In this document: in pieces, positions 41,599 through 51,874 of the stretch
How the letters are laid out: each line of letters starts with the position of its first letter
Position numbering within the stretch: the first letter of the stretch is position 1
Assembly: GCA_965215315.1 (NCBI GenBank)
Contig: CBDCDB010000008.1
Span: 1,054,001-1,118,000 of the forward strand
DNA from: Truepera sp965215315
Lineage (GTDB): Bacteria > Deinococcota > Deinococci > Deinococcales > Trueperaceae
DNA length: 64,000 nt
Reading direction: 5' to 3'
Notes under the pieces: model-generated
The model's database searches: none
Told to the model about the DNA's origin: nothing
What the model saw: the letters and a program-made list of their open reading frames with translations, nothing else
Position numbers and translations under genes: made by a program

Positions 41599-43346
41599 CG
41601 CCGGTGACGCACGCCCCTCCCACACTTCGGTTCGACTTTGCAGGCGAGACGCTGCTGTTCAGGCGTCCGCTCGAGACCGTCCAAGCCACCCGTTTAGATG
41701 AGGTTTTGGGAGTTTTACAAGCGGTGCAGAGAGCGAGCGAGGCGGGCCTTTACGCCGCAGGATATGTGACTTACGAAGCCGCACCCGCGTTTGACGGTGC
41801 GCTTACGACCCACCCCCCGACCGGACACCCACTGGTCTGGTTCGGCCTTTTTAGCGATGTAGAAAGGCTCGAGGCCAGTGAAATCTCCAAAACCGCCCAT
41901 ACCGTAAAAGACTGGACACTCGACACGTCCAAGGCCGACTATCACGCCGCGATTGCCAAAATTCGTAACAACATCGCGGCGGGCGTGACCTATCAGGCGA
42001 ACTACACCGTCCGGCTCCAAACTCCGAACGTCCCCTCAGACCCTTACGCGCTTTACCGGTCGCTGCAACAGCAGCACCGTCCGCCGTACTCGAGCTTTTT
42101 AGACACCGGCGAGCTGAAGCTCGTCTCCCTCTCCCCCGAACTGTTTTTTTCGCTGGAAGGCCGCACTGTCACAACCCGCCCGATGAAAGGCACGACTGCA
42201 CGCGGGCGTTTTTCGGAAGAAGACGAACGGCTTAAAACCGCGCTCCGGCAGAGCCCCAAAGAACGCGCCGAAAACGTGATGATTACCGATATGCTCAGGA
42301 GCGACCTCGGCAAACTCGCCCTGCCCGGTTCCGTCGCTGTACCGGAACTGCTGACGCTCGAGACTTACCCGACCTTCCACACCCTGACTTCGGCGATTAC
42401 GGCTGAGCTGCCCGAAAAGATAGGGTTGCCCGAGCTTTTTCAGGCGCTTTTTCCCTGCGCGTCGGTCACGGGCGCACCGAAAGCCAGTACCATGCGCGTT
42501 TTACAGGGGCTCGAGACTACCCCCCGAGGCGTCTACTGCGGCGCTCTAGGCTACGTCAAACCGGGCGGCGACGCGGTGTTCAGCGTCCCTATCCGCACCC
42601 TGACGCTGACCTCAAAGGGGGCTAAATACGGCGTCGGGAGCGGCGTCACCTGGGATTCTCGGGCTGAGGCCGAATATGAAGAACTCGCCGTCAAAGCGGC
42701 GCTCGTGACCGCCGTAAAACCGGATTTCAGCCTGCTGGAAACGCTGCGCTGGGACGGACAGCAATTTGTCAGACTAGAGCGTCACCTGGCGCGGGTTGCG
42801 GCGTCGGCAGCCTTTTTTGGGATTCCGCTCGAGCCTAATGCAATACGCCGAAAGTTGATGCAGCACGGTCTGGAATATCGTTATCAAGTTAGAAGAGTCA
42901 GAGCATTAGTTTCACAAACAGGTCGGATTAACGTTGAAAGTGGGGCGCTCGAGCTGTCCGAAGCGCTGCTCACAGCAGCATTGGCGAAGGAAGCGGTAGA
43001 TAGCCAAGACGTATTCCTCTTTCACAAAACGACGCACCGAGCCGTTTATAACCTGCGCTGCCAAGACGCACCGGACGCCGACGACGTGCTGCTCTGGAAC
43101 GAACGCGGCGAACTGACCGAGTTTACGGTCGGCAACCTCGTCCTCGAGCTAAACGGTGAGCTGCTGACGCCGCCCCGCAAGGCGGGGCTTTTAGGCGGGG
43201 TGCTGCGGCAAGAAGGGCTCGAGCAGGGCAGTCTCAAAGAGAGAGCGCTCTATCCGGCAGACCTTGCACGGGCGACGCAGGTTTGGCGTAGCAATAGTTT
43301 GCGTGGTTGGCAATCCGTATCGGTGAGGGTTAAAGCCGGTCGATAA
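41586..43346 (+). CDS. pabB: Fused aminodeoxychorismate synthase component I and 4-amino-4-deoxychorismate lyase
   Basis: Residues about 1-375 form the chorismate-binding PabB domain (AAGVTYQANYTVRL, TRPMKGTTARGR, ENVMITDMLRSDLG, FPCASVTGAPKASTM, GVYCGALGY, YGVGSGVTWDS). Residues about 385-586 form a PabC-type PLP fold (FVRLERHLARVAASA, LWNERGELTEFTVGNL, LTPPRKAGLLGGVLRQ). The fusion makes p-aminobenzoate for folP. The longer frame from 41382 runs antisense to ltaE and is rejected. It overlaps the convergent alcohol dehydrogenase by 17 bp. Confidence 0.92.
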   Translation: MVYYTPVTHAPPTLRFDFAGETLLFRRPLETVQATRLDEVLGVLQAVQRASEAGLYAAGYVTYEAAPAFDGALTTHPPTGHPLVWFGLFSDVERLEASEISKTAHTVKDWTLDTSKADYHAAIAKIRNNIAAGVTYQANYTVRLQTPNVPSDPYALYRSLQQQHRPPYSSFLDTGELKLVSLSPELFFSLEGRTVTTRPMKGTTARGRFSEEDERLKTALRQSPKERAENVMITDMLRSDLGKLALPGSVAVPELLTLETYPTFHTLTSAITAELPEKIGLPELFQALFPCASVTGAPKASTMRVLQGLETTPRGVYCGALGYVKPGGDAVFSVPIRTLTLTSKGAKYGVGSGVTWDSRAEAEYEELAVKAALVTAVKPDFSLLETLRWDGQQFVRLERHLARVAASAAFFGIPLEPNAIRRKLMQHGLEYRYQVRRVRALVSQTGRINVESGALELSEALLTAALAKEAVDSQDVFLFHKTTHRAVYNLRCQDAPDADDVLLWNERGELTEFTVGNLVLELNGELLTPPRKAGLLGGVLRQEGLEQGSLKERALYPADLARATQVWRSNSLRGWQSVSVRVKAGR

Positions 43347-44361
43347 CTGTCACCCCGCGCTGGGCAAACGACCCCATCGCCTCGAGTTCAGCCCCGGCCT
43401 CGGCTAAGGGGATGGTTTTGGCGATGAGCTTTTGCGGACTCAGCACACCAGCAGAGATCAGCTCCAGCAGCTTCGGATAGCCCCGTGCGGGCATTCCGTG
43501 ACTGCCGATAAGCTCGAGTTCTTTAGCGATCACCTCGCTGAGCGGCAACGGCACGGGTTTACCCTCCCCGAGCAGCAGCCCGACCTGAACGTGCCGCCCC
43601 TTTTTACGCAAACACCGCACCGAGTTGCGGCAGGTCGCCGCGCTCCCGAGGGCGTCGAGTGAAACGTGCGCACCGCCCCCGGTCAGCGCTAAAATCTCTC
43701 TAACCGGGTGTGCTGACAAGATGGTGTGTTCAGCGCCCAAAGCCCTAGCTGCCGTCAATTTTTCCGCGTCGATGTCAACAGCAACCACTCTGGCCCCGAG
43801 CGCAGCGGCAATCATCACCGCCGATAGTCCGACGCCGCCGCACCCGTGAACGGCGACCCACTCCCCCGCTCTCACACGGCCCTGCGCCGTAAGCGCGTGA
43901 AACGCGGTCATAAAACGGCAGCCTAAACTCGCCGCTTCAGCAAAACCGAGCGTGTCGGGAAGCCGGATTAGGTTGGTTTCGGCGTAGGGCAGTGCGACGT
44001 ATTCGGCAAAGCCGCCCCACCCCGAAAAGCCCGGTTGATACTCATAGTGGCAGAGATGGGTCGAGCCCTCGGCGCACATCTCGCAAAGGCCACAGCCACA
44101 GCAAAACGGTACGGTAACACGTTCACCGACGCTCCAGTTTTCCACCCCGCGCCCGAGCTCTGCAATCGTCCCGGCGAGTTCATGACCGGGAACGTGTGGG
44201 AGTTTGATCGTCGGGTCGTGCCCCCGCCAAGCGTGCCAGTCGCTGCGGCAGACGCCGCACGCCTCGACCCGGACGATAACCCCACCCTCGAGCGGGGCGG
44301 GATCGGAAACGGTGGTGAACTCGAGGGGTTCCCCAAACGCCTGCATGACAGCGGCTTTCAT
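43330..44361 (-). CDS. Zinc-dependent alcohol dehydrogenase family protein
   Basis: 343 residues of the MDR superfamily. Catalytic zinc: CGVCRSDWHAW and GHELAGTI; structural zinc: the four-Cys lobe CGCGLCEMCAEGSTHLC; nucleotide fold VHGCGGVGLSAVMIA then VAVDIDAEKL (Asp favours NAD). Substrate unclear. GGGAGA precedes ATG 44361. Confidence 0.9.
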   Translation of the reverse strand: MKAAVMQAFGEPLEFTTVSDPAPLEGGVIVRVEACGVCRSDWHAWRGHDPTIKLPHVPGHELAGTIAELGRGVENWSVGERVTVPFCCGCGLCEMCAEGSTHLCHYEYQPGFSGWGGFAEYVALPYAETNLIRLPDTLGFAEAASLGCRFMTAFHALTAQGRVRAGEWVAVHGCGGVGLSAVMIAAALGARVVAVDIDAEKLTAARALGAEHTILSAHPVREILALTGGGAHVSLDALGSAATCRNSVRCLRKKGRHVQVGLLLGEGKPVPLPLSEVIAKELELIGSHGMPARGYPKLLELISAGVLSPQKLIAKTIPLAEAGAELEAMGSFAQRGVTVIDRL

Positions 44362-44390
44362 AAACAGGTATCTCCCGAAGCTACGCCAGC

Positions 44391-45851
44391 TTAAGGCTGC
44401 TGCAAGGTGTAGTTGCCTGCTCGGTAAAGTCTGGCAAACGCCATCGCCGCGGGGATATGAACTGCCGAAGAAGGTGTGCTGACTACGGCCGGATCACCAT
44501 AAACGTCACGGTTGACTTTGTAGATTTCAGTACTTTCCAGAGGTGTCTCACCGTCAGGCGCGAACGTCGCCCAAAAACCCCAGGCGAGCTTTATATAACT
44601 CCCTTCGTCACGAAAATTACCTTCCGGATCGGAACCGGAATTTCCGGAAGAAGCTTCGTTAAAACAGGCTCCACCAATGATTGTCGTTTTAGGGTTTGCA
44701 GTGTTCAGACTACCGTTACGCAAGCCGCCCACGTCTTTATACATAAACGCCTTTTCGTTAGGGTTAAGTAGAGACTCCGAAAGCGTCCGCGACATTTTGA
44801 GCACGGCTTCATCGCTTGAAAATTCGCCGTAACCCTCGAGCGCCAGATCCATAAAAACGTTCATCGTCTGCTGCGGGTAGGTACCCATCTGAAAAGCGGT
44901 ACACGCGTTCGGATCGGGCAGCGTCTGCCTGACGACGTGACTCCAGACAAACGCGTCACCCTTAGGCGTTACGTCCGTCTTAAAGTCGGAGAGCGCAGCT
45001 GCGGCCATCGCGTCACGCAGCCTCACGTAGCGTGCGTCCTCCGGCACCAGTTTGGCCATGTAGACGGTATAGCGGAGCATCTCCATCCAGGGATGCATCA
45101 GGTCGCGCTGCGGTAGGCCTTCAGTATCACGCGTTTTGCGCTGAAGCGCCCATTTCGCCTCGAAGTCGTTACGGAGATACCCAAACCACGCGTCGGCGTG
45201 GGCGGCGTAGTCGTGTGCAGAGGTGCTGGCAGCGGCATTTCTCCTAAATACATAAACGACTTCAGCGATAAACCCGTGGGCCAAACTATCCTCTTTGGGA
45301 TTGAAGTCGTCCGGCCCATAAATAGCGATCCGTCTAAAATTACGAAAGCCGTCCCCGTCGGTATCAGCGAGACGGTTACGGGCAATCTCCATTACCCGGT
45401 CGACCTCTTCGAGCAGCGCGGCGTCACCCGTTACACGGAACAAGGTAAGCAGAGAGGTGACGTAAAAGTTGAGCGACCTACCGACGTAGTGCTTGGTTGC
45501 CGAACACGCCGCGACAGTTGGCGATGAGGGATAGTAGGGATAGTCTTCCGGGGACGTACCCTTAGGCAGGCAGGTTTCAGTTTTTTCAGCTTCAACCTCG
45601 AGCCCCACCCGGCGGTACCACGCTTCGGTTTCGGGATCGTTCAAGGTGCTGATACTAAAGTCTGGGTTGAGTGTCCAGCCAGTTAGGGTGCGCTCCGGCG
45701 AAGACCCGGTGTCCCCGTCCTCAGCAGGCGGCGGTGTTGGCGTAACCGGACTTGGTTTCTCGGGCGTAGCGCAGGAGGCGAGCAGGGAAACCAGCACACA
45801 GACGCTGACCAGCAGTTTGTTCAACCGTAAATACGAATTGATTTTACTCAT
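44391..45851 (-). CDS. Lipoprotein with predicted alpha/alpha-barrel domain
   Basis: AGGAG precedes ATG 45851. Lipobox LLASC after about 26 residues, Pro-rich linker (PSPVTPTPPPAE), then a helical domain of about 420 residues with WYRRVGLEVEAE, GRSLNFYVTSLLTLFRVTGD, DTDGDGFRNFRR (possible Ca-binding loop) and DLMHPWMEMLRYTVYMAKLV. The repeated helical hairpins resemble (alpha/alpha)6 glycan-active enzymes, but no catalytic motif is recognised. Probably a secreted carbohydrate-related protein. Confidence 0.6.
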   Translation of the reverse strand: MSKINSYLRLNKLLVSVCVLVSLLASCATPEKPSPVTPTPPPAEDGDTGSSPERTLTGWTLNPDFSISTLNDPETEAWYRRVGLEVEAEKTETCLPKGTSPEDYPYYPSSPTVAACSATKHYVGRSLNFYVTSLLTLFRVTGDAALLEEVDRVMEIARNRLADTDGDGFRNFRRIAIYGPDDFNPKEDSLAHGFIAEVVYVFRRNAAASTSAHDYAAHADAWFGYLRNDFEAKWALQRKTRDTEGLPQRDLMHPWMEMLRYTVYMAKLVPEDARYVRLRDAMAAAALSDFKTDVTPKGDAFVWSHVVRQTLPDPNACTAFQMGTYPQQTMNVFMDLALEGYGEFSSDEAVLKMSRTLSESLLNPNEKAFMYKDVGGLRNGSLNTANPKTTIIGGACFNEASSGNSGSDPEGNFRDEGSYIKLAWGFWATFAPDGETPLESTEIYKVNRDVYGDPAVVSTPSSAVHIPAAMAFARLYRAGNYTLQQP

Positions 45852-46056
45852 GTAACTCCTATTGAAATTAGCTGTTCAACTCCTGCCGCTAAACATGCTT
45901 TTCTTAACCTGAATATACTTTAGCTTTGCCCTAAGGTAGTGTGAGGCTTGCCCAGCTGAAACCAACCGTGGCTATTTTAACAAGCAAGTTTTGTAAATAG
46001 GCGCACAGACTCACGCCGAAGCTTGGCTCGAGATTCAGTTCCAGCCGCGCGCCAGC

Positions 46057-46674
46057 TTAGCCCACGCTCAGCTCAGCTTCAGGGGCCCCAGCAAGGCTCT
46101 TAAGGATAGCTTCAGCAACAGCGCTGGGCTCGAGCGCGTCCTTAGGCACCTTGCCGACGTTTTCCCAAAATCCCGTATTTACAGCTTTGGGCAGCACCAA
46201 CGTCAACGCCGCTTTGCGTTTGTATTCTTGGGCGGCTACCTTGACAAGTGCAGAGACGCCTGCTTTGGCTGCGGCGTAGGCTCCGAATCCCCGGAACGTC
46301 ACGAGTTCGGGGCGTGCGCCTAAGACAAAAATTCGTGCGTCTTTGTTGAGTTTAGGTTCTGCATATTTAAGGATATAGAAAAGTCCGGTCAGGTTAGCGT
46401 CCAGTACGTTCGTCCAGCCTTCCGTAGAGGTGCTGCCGAGCGGTTCGGGCTGGATAGCGCCAGCTGCGTAAACAATCAGGTCTTGGGGCGGCAGGTCAGC
46501 GAACAGGGCTTCGACCTCGAGTTCACTCGTTACGTCCGTCGGAACAGCTTGCCCCTCGAGCCCCCGTAACTTGCGTGCGTCCCGGCCCACGAGCGTCAGC
46601 TCATAATCTTTTAGAGCCGCCACCAGAGCCGACCCGATACCACCACTTGCGCCGATAATAAGTGCTTGTTTCAT
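46057..46674 (-). CDS. Short-chain dehydrogenase/reductase
   Basis: 205 residues: nucleotide loop IIGASGGIGSALVAAL, YAAGAIQPEPLG (the NNAG position reads YAAG), and the catalytic Tyr-x3-Lys in GAYAAAKAGVSALVK. Short for a classical SDR. TATGCT lies 5 nt before the ATG (leaderless). Substrate unknown. Confidence 0.88.
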   Translation of the reverse strand: MKQALIIGASGGIGSALVAALKDYELTLVGRDARKLRGLEGQAVPTDVTSELEVEALFADLPPQDLIVYAAGAIQPEPLGSTSTEGWTNVLDANLTGLFYILKYAEPKLNKDARIFVLGARPELVTFRGFGAYAAAKAGVSALVKVAAQEYKRKAALTLVLPKAVNTGFWENVGKVPKDALEPSAVAEAILKSLAGAPEAELSVG

Positions 46675-46827
46675 ACGGTAGCATAGCTAAATTCGCGGGG
46701 CGCTCGCCGTAAGGCAACGCCCTATAGCGGTTTTACCGAGGTCTCTAACAAGTTTACGGCGTCCCTGTTAGATTTACGGGCCGCGTCAGCCACCTTACGG
46801 TAACGGACGCGCCTTTGCTGTTTACTT

Positions 46828-49224
46828 ATGTCTATGGAATGGGAACTGCCTGTAATTGCTTTACGAACCGTTGTGGTGTTGCCGCGCACGCTTGAAAACG
46901 TCGACGTCGGTCGCCCAAAGTCCAAACGAGCCCTCGAAGAAGCGCAAGCTTCGGATAACCGCGTCCTCCTCTTAGCGCAGCGCGAACCGAGAGTTGACGA
47001 CCCGACCGGTGACGACCTCTTTGAAGTCGGTACGCTGGGCATTATCAAACAAGTGATCCGCCTCCCCGACGACACCTTGCAAGTTTTGGTCGAGGGCAAA
47101 GAGCGCGCCCGCGTGACGAACTTCATCCCCGGTGGCACCCTCCGGGCCGTGGTCGAAACCCTGCCCGAAACGACCGACGCCGACGAAGCGCGCACTCGCG
47201 CCCTGGTCGAGCAGGTCAAGTCGGCGTTCGGCGACTACGCGCAGCAGAACAAAAACCTGCGCCTCGATTCGTTTCACCTAGAGAACCTCCGCAGCTTAAA
47301 AGAACCCGGCGCTTTAGCCGACCTGACCGCCAAGTACAGCACGTGGGAAGTCATGGACAAGCAGAACGTGTTGGAAGAAGCCGACGCGAGCAAACGCTTG
47401 GAACTTGTTTACAGCCTCTTGTCCCGCGATTTAGACCGCTTCGACACTGAAAAGCAGATTTCGGCGCGTGTCAAACAGCAGATGGACGCCAATCAGCGCG
47501 AATATTATCTGCGCGAGCAGATGAAGGCCATTCAAAAAGAGCTCGGCAGCGGCGAAGAGACGCTCTCCGAAATCGAAGATCTGAAAAAGCGTGTAACTGA
47601 GAAAAACATGCCTGAAGAGGCCGAGAAACGGGCGCTTAAAGAGATTGAGCGTTTGGAAAAGATGCCCGGTGGCTCCCCCGAAGCGACTGTGGTGCGCACC
47701 TATCTCGACACGCTCTTAGACCTGCCCTGGTCAGAGCAGGACGAAGAACACCTAGACATCGCGCACACCGAGAAAATTCTGAATGAAGACCACTACGCTT
47801 TAGAGGAACCCAAAGCTCGCATCCTAGAGTTTCTAGCCGTGCGGCAGCTTACCAAAGACATTGAGGGCACCGAGTACCGCGCCCCTATCTTGTGCCTCGT
47901 CGGGCCTCCCGGCGTCGGCAAAACGAGCCTCGGCAAGTCGATTGCTGGTAGCCTCAACCGCGCGTTCGTGCGGATGAGCTTGGGCGGCGTCCGTGACGAA
48001 GCTGAAATCCGGGGCCACCGCCGCACCTATATCGGCTCACTGCCGGGGCGCATCATCCAAGGGATGAAAACTGCGGGTAAGGTCAATCCGGTTTTCCTAC
48101 TTGACGAGATCGACAAGATGACCGCCGACTTTCGCGGCGACCCCTCTTCGGCGCTGCTCGAGGTTTTAGACCCCGAGCAGAACAACACCTTTGCCGACCA
48201 CTACCTCGAGATTCCTTACGACCTTTCGAAAGTCATGTTCATCACTACCGCGAACTCCCTCTCGACGATTCCCCGGCCTCTTCTCGACCGCATGGAAGTC
48301 ATTCAGATACCGGGGTATACCCTAGACGAAAAGCTCGAGATTGCCAAACGTTACCGTATCCCGCGCCAGCTCAAAGCGCACGGTTTGGACGGCAAACTCA
48401 ACCTCACCGACGACGCGGTGCGCCGCACCATCACCGAGTACACCCGTGAGGCCGGCGTGCGTAACTTAGACCGGACGCTCGCCAAGCTCGCCCGTAAATC
48501 AGCGAAAGAGTACCTCGGCACGCCCTGGAAAGACGACCGCACCCTAGACGAAAAGTCGGTGCGGCAACTTTTAGGCGTTCCGCCCTTCCGCGACGACCGC
48601 GCCGACCGTGAACCGCAGATCGGCGTTGCGCACGGCCTCGCCTACACTTCGGTCGGCGGCGTGACGCTTGACATCGAAGCGCTCAGCACCCCCGGCAAGG
48701 GCAAGGTCACGCTCACCGGGCAGCTCGGCGACGTGATGAAAGAGTCCGCGCAGGCCGGAATCGCCTACCTGCGGGCCCGTGCCGAAGACTTCAACATCTC
48801 GCCTGACTTTCACGAAAAACGCGACCTGCACGTGCATGTGCTCGAGGGTGCCACTCCCAAAGACGGCCCGAGTGCCGGGATTGCAATGGCAACGGCGGTT
48901 GTTTCGGCGCTCACCGGACGACCGGCAAGGGGCGACGTAGCGATGACCGGCGAGATCACCCTCCGCGGACGCGTCCTGCCTATCGGCGGCGTCAAGGAAA
49001 AACTTCTGGCCGCGCACCAGGCCGGGATCAAGCACGTCATCATCCCCGAAGCCAACGAAGCCAACTTGGAAGACGTCCCGGACGCGATTCTGGACGACCT
49101 AACCGTGACTCCGGTCAAAGACTTCAGCGAGGTTGTTAAACTGATGCTGTTAGAAGAAGACGCACAGGGGAGCTTTATTCCGCCGACCCCCGACGATTCG
49201 GTTTCCCCTCCAGCTCAGCTCTAA
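46828..49224 (+). CDS. lon: ATP-dependent protease Lon
   Basis: 798 residues. N-terminal substrate domain (LPVIALRTVVVLPRTLENV; about 1-200), long coiled coil, AAA+ module (Walker A GPPGVGKTSLGKS; Walker B VFLLDEIDKM) and Ser-Lys protease: catalytic Ser in KDGPSAGIAMATA and Lys in IGGVKEKLLAAH. TTTACT lies 7 nt before the ATG, consistent with a leaderless transcript. General quality-control protease. Confidence 0.95.
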   Translation: MSMEWELPVIALRTVVVLPRTLENVDVGRPKSKRALEEAQASDNRVLLLAQREPRVDDPTGDDLFEVGTLGIIKQVIRLPDDTLQVLVEGKERARVTNFIPGGTLRAVVETLPETTDADEARTRALVEQVKSAFGDYAQQNKNLRLDSFHLENLRSLKEPGALADLTAKYSTWEVMDKQNVLEEADASKRLELVYSLLSRDLDRFDTEKQISARVKQQMDANQREYYLREQMKAIQKELGSGEETLSEIEDLKKRVTEKNMPEEAEKRALKEIERLEKMPGGSPEATVVRTYLDTLLDLPWSEQDEEHLDIAHTEKILNEDHYALEEPKARILEFLAVRQLTKDIEGTEYRAPILCLVGPPGVGKTSLGKSIAGSLNRAFVRMSLGGVRDEAEIRGHRRTYIGSLPGRIIQGMKTAGKVNPVFLLDEIDKMTADFRGDPSSALLEVLDPEQNNTFADHYLEIPYDLSKVMFITTANSLSTIPRPLLDRMEVIQIPGYTLDEKLEIAKRYRIPRQLKAHGLDGKLNLTDDAVRRTITEYTREAGVRNLDRTLAKLARKSAKEYLGTPWKDDRTLDEKSVRQLLGVPPFRDDRADREPQIGVAHGLAYTSVGGVTLDIEALSTPGKGKVTLTGQLGDVMKESAQAGIAYLRARAEDFNISPDFHEKRDLHVHVLEGATPKDGPSAGIAMATAVVSALTGRPARGDVAMTGEITLRGRVLPIGGVKEKLLAAHQAGIKHVIIPEANEANLEDVPDAILDDLTVTPVKDFSEVVKLMLLEEDAQGSFIPPTPDDSVSPPAQL

Positions 49225-49263
49225 AACGCTTGTTCGTAACTTTCCAGCTTAAGACAGTGTGTA

Positions 49264-49295
49264 CCCTTCGGCTGAATAAATTGCTGAGGGGTTTT
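49264..49295 (+). terminator. Terminator after lon
   Basis: CCCTTCGGC (49264-49272) pairs with GCTGAGGGG (49283-49291) with two G-T pairs and a 10-nt loop, followed by TTTT. Confidence 0.65.
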
Positions 49296-49318
49296 ACTAT
49301 ATAGAAGTGTGTACAAGT

Positions 49319-49816
49319 ATGAAACGCCTACGTGTCTGCTTTCTTATCGCCAGCTTTCTCTCACTGCTAGCCGGATGCTCGTTTGCCCCGATCAGTATCG
49401 ACGTTCCCTACATAGAAATTCCCGGTAACAGCAGCCAAGGACGTGTCTGTTACACCCCGTCCCCTATTACGGAGGCGGCTCCGGCAAACTTCAGCGGCGC
49501 AGATTACCGGGCGACCGCAATCTACACGTCGGTCGGAACGAGCAGCGCGACGGTGATGGTTTACGGTCGTACCACCGCGCCCCCGACGCCCTGCGTTACG
49601 CCTTCAGAGGCCGACTTACCTCTGTCCGGACCACTCACCTTGACCCCCGACGTCCCCCAAGAGGTGCTGATCGGTGGGCCGGATTACAGCGGCACCTTAG
49701 CCGACCTTATCGTCAAACCGACCTACTATTTCGGCGCGTCGCTTTCAGGCGGGGTGCTGATAAGCAGTCAGGAGCGTATTCGGCTGACGGACGGAGCCAT
49801 CAGTGTTTACTACTGA
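49319..49816 (+). CDS. Small lipoprotein, unknown
   Basis: ATG 49319 gives KRLRVCFLIASFLSLLAGC, signal peptide with lipobox LAGC. The mature 145 residues are beta-rich and end with RIRLTDGAISVYY; three Cys after the anchor. It lies after the lon terminator and converges with the transporter gene (stops 1 nt apart). No family recognised. Confidence 0.65.
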   Translation: MKRLRVCFLIASFLSLLAGCSFAPISIDVPYIEIPGNSSQGRVCYTPSPITEAAPANFSGADYRATAIYTSVGTSSATVMVYGRTTAPPTPCVTPSEADLPLSGPLTLTPDVPQEVLIGGPDYSGTLADLIVKPTYYFGASLSGGVLISSQERIRLTDGAISVYY

Positions 49817-49817
49817 C

Positions 49818-51584
49818 TTAAAGAGGCCAAATCAGCGGCGCGATCAGCAGCGTAATCAGCGCCATCAGCAGGTTCATCGGGATGCCGATGCGAAAGTAGT
49901 CGGTAAACCGGTAGCCGCCGGGGCCGTAAACCATCAGGTTGGTTTGGTAGCCGATCGGCGTCGAAAAGCTCGCCGAGGCCGCCATCATGATACAAATCGC
50001 GAAGGTGGCGAAATTAGCTTCTAAACCGGTTGCCGTCGCTAGCGCGATGGGAAACATCAGCACCGCCGCGCCGTTGTTCGTAATCAGTTCGGTAAAGATC
50101 ATGGTGACGAGGTAAATAATGATCAGGCTCAGATAGGCGTTACCTCCGGCAGCAGCCACCAAAGACCCGGCAATGGCTTCAGCTGCGCCAGTGACCTCGA
50201 GCGCTTTCCCCAACCCGAACGACGCGGCAATGACAATAAGAACCTGCCAGTCCACGCTGCGCCGCGCCGTCGCCCCTGAAATGCAGCGGGTCAAGAGCAT
50301 CAGACCGGCGGCGAGCAAGGACGCCTGCAACATGCTCAGCACTTCAAAGGTGACGAGCAAAATCATCCCGATCAGGATAGCGAAGGCGACCAGCGAACGT
50401 TCGTGACGCGGCGGGGTCGAGTTGGCCACTTGGCTAACCAAGTAAAAGTCTCGAGAATTGCGGTGAGTGCGGGCAAAACTCGGGGGGGCCTCCAAGAGCA
50501 GCGTATCCCCGACCTGCAAGACGATATCGCCGATTTTCTGGTTCAACCTTTCACCGTTACGCGCTACAGCGATAATGACGGCGTTGTAGACCGTGCGAAA
50601 CCCTCCGGCGCGGACGCTTTTGTTGACCAGCGGCGAACTACTCGAGACGACCGCCTCAATCAGTGAACGTTGCGAGCGCGGCGTAGTGAGCTTGGTAACT
50701 TGGTCGGGCGCAGGCATCAACCCACGAATCTTATTGAGATCGACGACCGATTCGACGACGCCGACGAAAACCAGCCGGTCTCCTCCTTGTAAAACTTCCT
50801 CAGGTCCGACCGCAGGGATCACGCGGTCGCTACGTTCGATTTCAGCGAGGTAAAGCTGCGGCAAACTGCGGAGCCCCGCCTCTTCGATGCTTTGACCCAC
50901 CAGCGGGCCGCCCGTTTCGACGAGCATCTCGAGCGTGTATTCACGGGGGTCACTCTCCTGCCCGATCGCCGAACCCCGGTCAGGTAGCAGCCAGCGACCG
51001 ACCAGCACGACGAAGGTGATGCCGATCACCGCGCACGGCAGACCGACCCAGGCGATTTCAAAAAGGCTGAAGCGGATTTGGGTTTGCTCGAGCAGCAGCC
51101 CGTTCACAACCAGGTTGGTACTCGTCCCAATCAGCGACATCGTGCCGCCCAAAATCGCGGCGTAAGAGAGCGGAATCATAAGCTTCGAGGCCGGAAAACG
51201 ATTGCGTTTGGCCCAGTCCGACACCGCCGGAATCATCATCGCCACCAGCGGCGTATTGTTTAAGACCGCGCTCAAAGCCGTAATCGGAGCCATCAACCGA
51301 AACTGCGCCCCGGCAAGCTTTTTAGGCCGCCCGAAGAGTCGTTGACCGAGCCAGTTGACGCCGCCCGTTTCGCGCAGCCCTGCCACGACGACGTAAAGTA
51401 CGCCGACGGTGACCATCCCTTCGTTCGCCAACCCCGAAAGTGCGTCGGACGGTGACAAAATGCCGAGCAGTAGCAGCACCGTCACGCCCGAAACCAGCAC
51501 GATGTCTGCGCCGATACGCGTCAGCACGAGCAGCAACACATTAAAAAGAACCACCCCGACACTAACCCAAGCTTCCCAACCCAT
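49818..51584 (-). CDS. SLC13-type anion permease with two TrkA-C domains
   Basis: 588 residues: N-terminal helices (VTVGVLYVVVAGLRETGG), first conserved hairpin SAVLNNTPLVAMMIPAV, SLIGTSTNLVVNG, two RCK_C/TrkA-C domains (about 215-375), then second helix set with ITNNGAAVLMFPIALA and FSTPIGYQTNLMVYGPGGY. The two NNTP/NNGA plus TNL repeats are the DASS fold's inverted substrate sites. Typical substrates are sulfate or dicarboxylates; not resolvable. AAAGGT precedes ATG 51584. Confidence 0.9.
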   Translation of the reverse strand: MGWEAWVSVGVVLFNVLLLVLTRIGADIVLVSGVTVLLLLGILSPSDALSGLANEGMVTVGVLYVVVAGLRETGGVNWLGQRLFGRPKKLAGAQFRLMAPITALSAVLNNTPLVAMMIPAVSDWAKRNRFPASKLMIPLSYAAILGGTMSLIGTSTNLVVNGLLLEQTQIRFSLFEIAWVGLPCAVIGITFVVLVGRWLLPDRGSAIGQESDPREYTLEMLVETGGPLVGQSIEEAGLRSLPQLYLAEIERSDRVIPAVGPEEVLQGGDRLVFVGVVESVVDLNKIRGLMPAPDQVTKLTTPRSQRSLIEAVVSSSSPLVNKSVRAGGFRTVYNAVIIAVARNGERLNQKIGDIVLQVGDTLLLEAPPSFARTHRNSRDFYLVSQVANSTPPRHERSLVAFAILIGMILLVTFEVLSMLQASLLAAGLMLLTRCISGATARRSVDWQVLIVIAASFGLGKALEVTGAAEAIAGSLVAAAGGNAYLSLIIIYLVTMIFTELITNNGAAVLMFPIALATATGLEANFATFAICIMMAASASFSTPIGYQTNLMVYGPGGYRFTDYFRIGIPMNLLMALITLLIAPLIWPL

Positions 51585-51874
51585 AGATACCTTTCAAACC
51601 CGTTATGTACCGGGACACCGTAATAGCACAGTACCCGGTCTGGACAACCCGGTAAGTCTACAAATCCAATCGGGTTATAGAATGTGCAAAACGCACACTT
51701 TTACGGCAGGCTCCTTTAGATGTGCGGCGCGTGTGCGCTGTGAAGCAGCGTTTGCGAGCTAGAGTTGATAAGAGTTTCAGCTGTGCGTCAGGTGAATCTG
51801 TCCGTGAAGCTCGAGCCAAACGCACTTTATTAACATTAAGGAGACCCTGAGCAGATGAAAACTCAGCCAACCGT